Source of the DNA: Paramacrobiotus metropolitanus
Taxonomy: Eukaryota; Tardigrada; Eutardigrada; Parachela; Macrobiotidae
DNA: 64,000 nt
Assembly: GCF_019649055.1 (NCBI RefSeq)
Contig: NW_026570262.1
Coordinates: 496,001-560,000 of the forward strand
Direction of reading: 5' to 3'
Shown here piece by piece: positions 56,767 through 64,000 of this stretch (position 1 is its first letter; each line of letters begins with the position of its first letter). A program made the translations under genes and the position numbers. The notes beneath the pieces are model-generated. The model was given only the letters and a program-made list of their open reading frames with translations, made no database searches and was not told the DNA's origin.

Positions 56767-59700
56767 ATTGGAATATGGGAGCCACTGTCGGCCAGCGGTC
56801 ATTTGACCTGTTCGACGCAAACAAAAACAGGGAGTATACATCGTCTTACTCTCTTTACGGTAACACGTTTGTCGGTCAGCAGTTGAAAACTGAAAACGAC
56901 TGCGAAGCGGACGCGGCTGTCATGATGCCCGTAGATGTCGCAGCCGATGGGACGATCAAGGCCGTTGTGGACACTCTTAAACAAGCCGACGCGTTGGTCG
57001 TCAGTATTTCTTATATAGATCTGACCAGAAGCGATGACCCTGTTTACGGAAAATGCTCTCCGTCGGGGAGCTTCTTGGAGATCACGCAGTTAACGGCACA
57101 ACTACAAGCTGGAACTAGGGCGAATTTTGATATCATCACGACAGCCAGACCCAGTCAGAATATTCACCTTGCGATACGCTAGACAACTTCGTTTTACAGT
57201 TGCCAAAATAAATTGCCCGAGCTGGTTTACATACGTTAATTATTTTACGTTAATTAACGTATAAATTTAACCAGCTTATGCAAATCTTTTTATTAGTACT
57301 TAATATTATTACTAGAGTATTATTTATGTATATGTTTTACAATATAAGTTATTGTATAAGTTTTGTAGGTGATGTCGTCGAGCCCCGAAAAGAGTAACTA
57401 CCTATGGAGTGACGCCATCTTCACATTTGGTCCACACGTAACGGTAACCGTGCCCATTAGCGAATCCATGGGACGAGAGGGACGTCTGGCAGCATATTAC
57501 ATCCGCAGCGACGGTGAACTGGTCGGCAGCATTCTTGGCTTGGTAATAGACCATGACAGGTCACCAACAAACGTAAATGACATGGAAAGGATTGGCCAGA
57601 ATAAATAGTATGATAGGCAACAAATACTGTCTCAGCGTTACCGTTTTCATTTGTTCCTTAATCGCGTTCATACTATATTCTATACATATCTGTATAGACA
57701 TACAGATACTACAGTATATGCTACATCGTGGCAAAAAATGATACGCATAATATTCCATAGGTTGCGTTGTCCGTCGTAGCCAAAGGAAGTCTGTCGTATG
57801 TGCAGCCGGGCGAACAGGTCTCATTGCGGGCGCACACTACTCCCTCGGCGCTCGTGGCTTTTTTGGCCGTCGACAACAATATGGGGAACAACAATTACAT
57901 AACCGATGGTAGTGGCACAGTATGTGAAGAACCAAAAAACAAAATGGGTGTTTAAAAATTAATTGATTGCATTACAGTATTTGAACAACAGACAAAACAA
58001 ATCCATACTTACTGCCGGCGGGTGATTACTTCTTGGTTTGCTTTTTTTTATGTAGTATCTGCCGTCTTCATACAGAGGTTAACGATCGTTATCATACTTG
58101 TACCTTTGATGAATCATGTAAAGGCAACACTCCCAACACGCCCCTTTCTAGTACCCTGCAGCTCGGATGCGTCATTTCACCCTTACCAACCCCAAGCTGG
58201 CACCATCTGTTCTGGCCTACAGGTCTGTACTTAAGTAGTTAAGACACCCGGACGATAGCTTGATATCGAAGCCGTTGAACCGGCAGAACCATTCGGTAAT
58301 CAAACAGAAAACCGGTTGGAAAGTTTGAGTACAACTGGTCCGGTTGATAAGGCACTCGAAATGTTAAAAGCCTGGGAAAGAAACTGTATGAACTGGGAAT
58401 CTGAGTTCGTGGATGGCTTTGCCGGTGGAGCTACCAGTGCGTCGCTCTGCAGTTTCACCGTTTTAGCCCGGTTGCATAGGTTTTTTTATAACAACAATCG
58501 ATGTATTGGCGGGGATGTTGGACCGGGTTGCGGAGGCATTTCATTCACGCGGCCGATGGCGAAAAGACAGTATTACGAAGAATTTAAAAATTATCATCAT
58601 ATCGTCGTGGAGTCACTAACCTACCCGATCCAAGCCGCAGGGATCCGCGGCAAAGTTTCTTTCTTGGAGTTGGAACCGGTCGGGCAGAAAAGCCGCTCGG
58701 GCAGTAAGTGAACTCTTTCAGCTGGCCGAAAACTGCGCAACCGGAAATGGCTTTTTAAGAAGTACAATAATTTTGACATAATAATATTATGGCAAGATTA
58801 CTTACACAGCCACAACGGTGATGCTCAGCTGAACGGAGAACGACCGCACGCAATGGCAACATGGCAAATTTCGGGCGTCAGCCTTAATGATAGCAACGGA
58901 TCAACTGTCTCCAAGGAACCGCTCCTGGTTGATGATTTCGGCTACACCAGTGCAAAAATCGGATAACTAATGTTGTAATAAAACGTGGAAACGCTTCAAC
59001 CGTTGCGGGTCTCATTACTCTTACCATACAGCATTGTCCGCTCCGAAAACCTGACTGCAAAGGTTCTGGTTAATAAGCGGATGCCGCAGCAACAGAATGT
59101 CACTGTCACTTTAAAGCTGACCAATCCCGACAATACAACCTCGACTTTCGTTAAAACTGGCGTTTTCGTTAATTCAAATGACACTATAGGCTTGTCATTC
59201 GAGATTATTGCGCAGCAGATTGGGGAGCTTAAGATGTTTGATACCGCACAGTCTGTGTCTGCATCCGATCAAATGGAAAGCACCTTAATCGTGAATGCGG
59301 AAGGCGTTGAACAGTATCATACGCAGGCCGTCTTTACTTTGCGCAATCAACCAATGCCGCCGACGAAAGCTTCCGCGTGATCCCCCTGGAAAGGTCATCG
59401 GTTCGGAAAAAGTTGAAGTACTCGCTTATAGCGAGTGGCGACGTTCTCGGCAGCTGCATCCACAATTTAGACAAACTGGTTAAGCTGCCGTACGGAACGA
59501 GTAAAAGCAGCGTCACCCCGATGGCTTCCAACTTGGCTATTCTGAAATATCTCAAACAGACCAACAAACTAAGTTACTAACCACTTCGTGGAAACGTGGC
59601 CACGCTAAAGGATCGGTTGATCAACAACAAAAAGCTGAGTTACCAAAGGGTTCTCGGATACCGGCATAACGATTCCTCTTTCAGCAAATGGGGACGTTCA

Positions 59701-60622
59701 GATACAAACGGCTCCACACGGCTAACTGCGCACGTGGCCAAAGCTCTCTCCGCAGCTTCCGTCTTCACTCCTGTTTTCAGTAATAACATCGTTCGTAAAG
59801 GGTTCCGTTTTTTAGGAAATCAGCGAAACGAAGATGGATCTTTTCAAAAAAGCGGGAAAATTACGAATCGATAGGGTGATTTACAACGCGTTTCTGTAAC
59901 TGCCATCACCGTCCTTTCGTTTCTGCAGTACAACAGTACACCAACTGCCAACAGGGTGGAATTAGGTAAGAACATGCGGAACGTGTTCACGTACCTGAAA
60001 GAGCAACTGGATTTGATGCAGAACGACTCATACGTGCTGGATGTGACAGCCTATGCGCTGACCAAAGCGAACAGTTCAAAGAAAGTCGATGCACTGAGCC
60101 TTTTAAAAAGGAGGATGGTGCACGGTCAGTCCAGTATCCACTGGACTGTTAACGGAGCAAGCCATGATAAATTTGAGATGAAAGGAAATTCCTATTTGAC
60201 CAGTTCGAAAGATGTTGAAGCCTCAGTTTACGCACTTCTAACTTTCTTGGCCAACAAGGATTTCGATACATCGATTCAAGGTGTATCAGGGTTGATGTCG
60301 AACTAGAACGCTGAAGGTGCCTTTTTCTCTACAATTTTCCTTCTGTTTCAGCCTTTAATAATACCGGAAATTACAACATCGTTGGTTTATTTAAGATACT
60401 TCTGTCGCTCTGGAAGCTCTCGTTGCATTTGCAAAAGCTTTCAGCGTTCCTCCATCGCTTCAAGGCATTATAGATGGCATGCAAAAGCACAAGTTCACAT
60501 TAGCCCCGGAAACCGCCTTAATGGTACGCGATATGGTATCTGCGGAGAAACCAGCTGAAATCACTATGCATGCCACAGGAAGCGGGATGGCAGTAGCTCA
60601 TTCGAGTTGGACATACCATGTA

Positions 60623-61134
60623 CAGTGAAACTTCTCTATAACATACATCCTCCGTTCCAGGCTGTCTGAATGTTACAGAGAGGTGTATGTTATACAGGAG
60701 CACTGCCCCCCAGGGGCACTGCCCTCAAGGGGTCGGGGGCTAAGCCCCCGGGGGTGTTAATTAACCAAAAAATTAACAAAATACCGGAGTGTGGACATTA
60801 TTCGGTCTGAATGTTGGTTGTGCTGCGCTTTTATATGCTTTGGACGCTGGAAGATCCTGTACTGAACAGATTAAAAACAGAAGCCTTCTTTCAGCGACAC
60901 CGAAATGGTTTCTTTTCACCAGCCAAACCAACCGTATATTACACAGGGGTTGAATAAGCTGGTAAAACTGTTACCGGTTCCATAAAAGGTGTATGTTATA
61001 GCTGTAAAGGGGTGAATGTTATGCAGAGAACTGCCCCTGTGTTATAGTCTACCGGACGGTTTGGTTCCCAGCCTCGTGTATGCAGTAAAGGGGTGAATGT
61101 TATAGGAAGGTGAATGTTAAGAGGAGTTTCACTG
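60623..61134. mobile_element. 512-bp MITE inside a gene E exon
   Basis: Ends CAGTGAAACT and its complement, TA on both sides (60621-60622, 61135-61136). The intact exon in gene D (CCATGTACTGCAGCCC, about 51411-51426) is the empty site. The interior repeats the end motif (GTGTATGTTATA, GGGTGAATGTTATA) and has a GC hairpin (GGGGGCTAAGCCCCCG). Tc1/mariner-type by target; no coding capacity. Confidence 0.9.
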
Positions 61135-61938
61135 TACTGCAGCCCAGAGAGGATATGGCCTTTGACGTTAACGTCACTCTCAAGTCTCAATACATTTTCG
61201 GCCAAGAAAAGCCGGTTGAATATTTGCGTCAAGTAAGGCCCGACTTATCTATTTTAATAAGTGGTAATATTCGTTAAATTCATGGCGCGAGGAATATTCA
61301 GGTACTTGAAAGGTGGTGCGAGCGGGAAGACGGTTGTAGAGGTCAACACACTTTCTGGATATCAACTTGATGAAGAAGAAATGAAAGATCTGTCTCGTTC
61401 GGTGGACGGACTGCAGAAAACCCAACGTGACAGAAAGAACACCAGGCTAAATCTATATTTTGACAAGGTAATACTTACTACGTTACTTTTGGCGAATTTG
61501 TTTGCTGGTGTGCGGTTCTCGCTGATTACCACACAATGCTGCAGTGCCAGCAGTTCGTCTGCACTAAGTTTTGTGCTGCTCTTGCAGATGACCTCACCGA
61601 TGAAATGCTTCAGCCTGAGTATGTACCGCGTCTATAGAGTGGAGAATTTGAAAGAACAAAGCGTTTTCGTCTGTGATTACGACGATCCCAAAGAGCGACA
61701 AACGGTTTTCTACGCACCGCAGTTGTATACCTCTTTCTCTTATGCGGCATCCTCAGTTACGAACAATTAACTGACAAAGTGTTCTGCGCTTCGAACTTGC
61801 ACGTTTTGTACCATTCAAACTTTAGTTTAACGAAGTACCAGAATAATTTTCACCAACCAAAAGTCATAGTGGACATCTTCTAGACCGAGACAATTACGCT
61901 ATGTAGCTGTACTGTTGGTCGTCTTGAACGTAACAGAA

Positions 61939-62301
61939 TGATACTACCGTACGTACTATCAACCATTTGAAACGATTTGGCAAAGTATAAGACGTACCTC
62001 ACAGCACAGCTGACCGCTGTGCTTACTGGGCTCGATTATGTTATTTTTGCACCGGACACCGTCCTCTTCAACAGCGTGTTTCCCGTCTCCGTGGTGGTGT
62101 GGAACAGCACATCGGCTGCGCAAATCAATATATCCCTCATCCTACAACGGTATGAGCATTTTCACTGTTCGTACATTGCGAAAACAGTTGCTTAAGCAAC
62201 CCGGTGTTTTCAGCCCAGTAGAGGAACCTTATGACGACTCGTTCACGTTCTCAACGTCGGCCATTATCCAACCAAATGAACTGGCCCAGCTCCAAATTTA
62301 T
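61939..62301 (+). pseudogene. 5' exons of a further TEP gene F
   Basis: Two exons match the start of the other genes: about 61939-62150 (signal-like LTAQLTAVLTG then LDYVIFAPDTVLFNSVFPVS, ending CAACG|GTATGA) and 62214-62301 (FSTSAIIQPNELAQLQIY|GTAAGT). The only nearby ATG (61939) is followed by an in-frame TGA at about 61968 before the conserved part, so the start is damaged or further upstream. The expected third exon (GDLS...) is not found in the remaining 1.7 kb; it may lie beyond the window or be lost. Confidence 0.65.
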
Positions 62302-64000
62302 GTAAGTCTGCGTAGATTAGGCATTCAATGGCAAATTGTAGTTGCGGGAATCGTCCCGAATTGCGGGATACACAAACAAAGCATTAACAGTTTTACGGTT
62401 AGATGAATGCAGTTTTCCGTGGCAAGCAATTTGCAACGGTACACGCAGCGCGTTGAGATGATTTGTCCTGCCAATCTGGTTTGACCCAGAAATGGCAGGG
62501 CTTCTTATTTTGATCGAAAAGGCTTACCAAAAATTACTTTGATCTTATCAGTTATGTGGTTTCGCCAGACTGTTTTTACGTGTTGTATAGTATAGACTTA
62601 TTCATAGTCGCTAAAAATACACGTGCATATTGCACAGTAGAGTTATGTACGCTTATAATTATTATGAAAAAAGCGTTTAATATAAGTGTATGTTATGAAA
62701 TCGTAATTCTGTTAATTAATATTTTCGGGTAACTGCTGTAAATTACGTAAAATATAATTATGATGTCTACACGTTGTATAACATTGTCCATGTTTCCATG
62801 CAAAAAATAAGTATAGACCGAATACAGGCTGGCGCTTACCGTACAAGTCAGACATTCAAAATACTGTATATAATGGACCACTGTAACTGTGTGCGTGTAA
62901 AAAACAAGCAGTACTGCCAAACTATGGCTCCTTTACCTTGTCGCCACTTGTAGTGTTGATAACTTGATAGTGGTCGATAGAATCATAGAAACCAGAAGGT
63001 ACAGTTGAAAGTCATAGTATCGATGCAGAAAATCAGTGGCAGGCAGTAAAATAAAAGCACCTTTCGTGTTCACAAGCCATTTGAAAGCAGTGGTACATTT
63101 TGAGTAGGATAGCTTCTGGTTATGATTAACAATGATTAGTGCATCTACAGGCGGTAAGGTAGTGTACTGACAACGTATTGCAGATGGACACTGACTAATA
63201 ACATATTCTTAAATTTTTGAATATCAACACAATGGCCGAATTCGGGGATTTCTGTCCGCCTGCCAGTGTTTCAATGCACGCTGGTTTTTTCTGCACAACG
63301 CGGAGCTTCTTCATAGATACCGACGCGTACGGGTAGTTGACAATTTGCGTGTTGGTAAACTGCCAGAGTTTACGCACTCACGCCAAAGACTTTCTGTAAA
63401 CGCTCCGGAAGTCAATCACAATAGACAACAACCGAAGGTCAGACAACAACTCTCCTTCGGTTATGTATGTTCCTTCCTGTTTTTTTGTTAAATGTTTCAG
63501 CTTGGTAGCGGCTTGGTCAAGTCATGGTAGTTTTGAAATTATTAGGTCTGGCAGTACTTTTATAGGTCACGGACTGGTCGAAAAATCAGCTTTCCCTTGC
63601 AGGTCCCCCAGGTCACCATTTTGGCAAAACATACCGGTTAGGCCATGGTGGCACGGGAGTGAACGGGACGAAAATTCCGGACATTTTTGCCAGTCACACA
63701 TGGCATCCAGGGTGACCAGTCATATGAATTTACTTTTTTTATTGTGTTATTTAAAACACCACAGTAATTTTCCATTACAGCCATGGAAGCTAACTTCAGT
63801 CTGCAACTCTATTGCGTTCCGGCCTGCTAATGCCCCGTTCGGTGCATTTTCCTAATTTACACTGAGAAATTATTATTCTAAGGCAATATTATTACTGTGT
63901 CACGAGTACGACTAGTAGAAGTACATTATGTATGGACAGTCATACTGTGATTTGGTTTGCAACGGAAGGAAGTGGCCAGAAAGTATCAGCCAATTAGTAT
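62302..64000. other. No gene recognised
   Basis: AT-rich sequence, either an intron of gene F or spacer. No TEP exon, RNA gene or repeat was recognised; the short open frames have no family features. Confidence 0.5.

Larger units (their letters stand above)
53628..61770 (+). pseudogene. Alpha-2-macroglobulin/TEP-family gene E, 5'-truncated and multiply broken
   Basis: Begins with the last bases of the sixth exon fused to upstream sequence; exons 1-5 are gone. Recognisable exons include 53707-53789 (8-bp deletion), 54173-54294 (deleted internally), 54379-57180 (interrupted by a transposon pair, frame change near 54557), 57369-57572, 57761-57919, 57977-58039, 58152-58222, about 58480-58706 (CIGGDVGPGCGG), 58811-58928, 58984-60335, about 60393-61237 (MITE inside), 61302-61468 and 61589-61770. 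Stops or lesions in the TED exon: frame change near 59370, TAA near 59578, TAG near 59872 (TAT in gene D), TAG near 60304 (CAG in gene D). The acceptor before 58984 reads AAAC instead of CAG. The thioester site (59491-59511) reads YGTSKSS. The last exon is open and ends like the paralogues. Confidence 0.85.

Overview
The window is nuclear DNA of an invertebrate animal. Genes are split by short GT..AG introns, the protein families are animal ones (alpha-2-macroglobulin/CD109/TEP proteins, a seven-helix chemoreceptor-like gene), and transposons of animal type are abundant. The phylum cannot be fixed from the sequence alone. An ecdysozoan such as a tardigrade or arthropod is a guess, not a finding.

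Layout. A tandem array of alpha-2-macroglobulin/TEP genes, all on the + strand, spans the window. Gene A (1-6351) is 5'-cut by the window edge but otherwise fully open: sixteen exons join with consistent phases. Gene B (10187-16458) has a signal peptide and the N-terminal macroglobulin (MG) domains, but a frameshift and no thioester (TED) or receptor-binding part. Gene C (17093-21008) has lost its middle, and the gap holds an inverted 270-bp piece of gene B. Gene D (42193-52076) carries nonsense and frameshift lesions and an LTR element inside an exon. Exon relics follow at 52648-52935. Gene E (53628-61770) is 5'-truncated, has several stops and three transposon copies in its exons. Gene F (61939-62301) shows only two 5' exons. 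Where a TED is present and the site can be read (A, D, E), the thioester motif GCGEQ is replaced. A fragmented chemoreceptor-like gene lies on the - strand at 7504-8563.

The C-D spacer is split by a 19.26-kb Ty3/gypsy-type LTR element (21884-41140) with nearly identical 284/285-bp LTRs. It has gag, a zinc-knuckle frame, protease, reverse transcriptase/RNase H and integrase. Downstream of pol come an unusual 73-codon ORF, two arrays of a related minisatellite with an inverted-repeat transposon between them, a 390-codon ORF that looks like tandem linker-histone-type winged helices, and an 849-codon ORF with an N-terminal zinc-ribbon-like CxxC pair. Two of these downstream ORFs are closely preceded by a 3' splice acceptor, and a third acceptor lies about 320 bp upstream of the winged-helix ORF. 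This suggests spliced subgenomic mRNAs, as retroviruses use for env; no env-like membrane protein is seen. This cargo is the most novel part of the window. The copy is probably not autonomous: gag has a 367-bp tandem duplication, and pol has at least two single-base frame changes.

Taken together this is a birth-and-death tandem immune-gene cluster (one apparently working gene, several decaying copies) in which repeated insertions can be dated and proven against paralogous empty sites. A caution: several breaks are one-base losses in short homopolymers, so some could be assembly errors. The clean 4.2 kb of exons in gene A argues against a uniformly high error rate.
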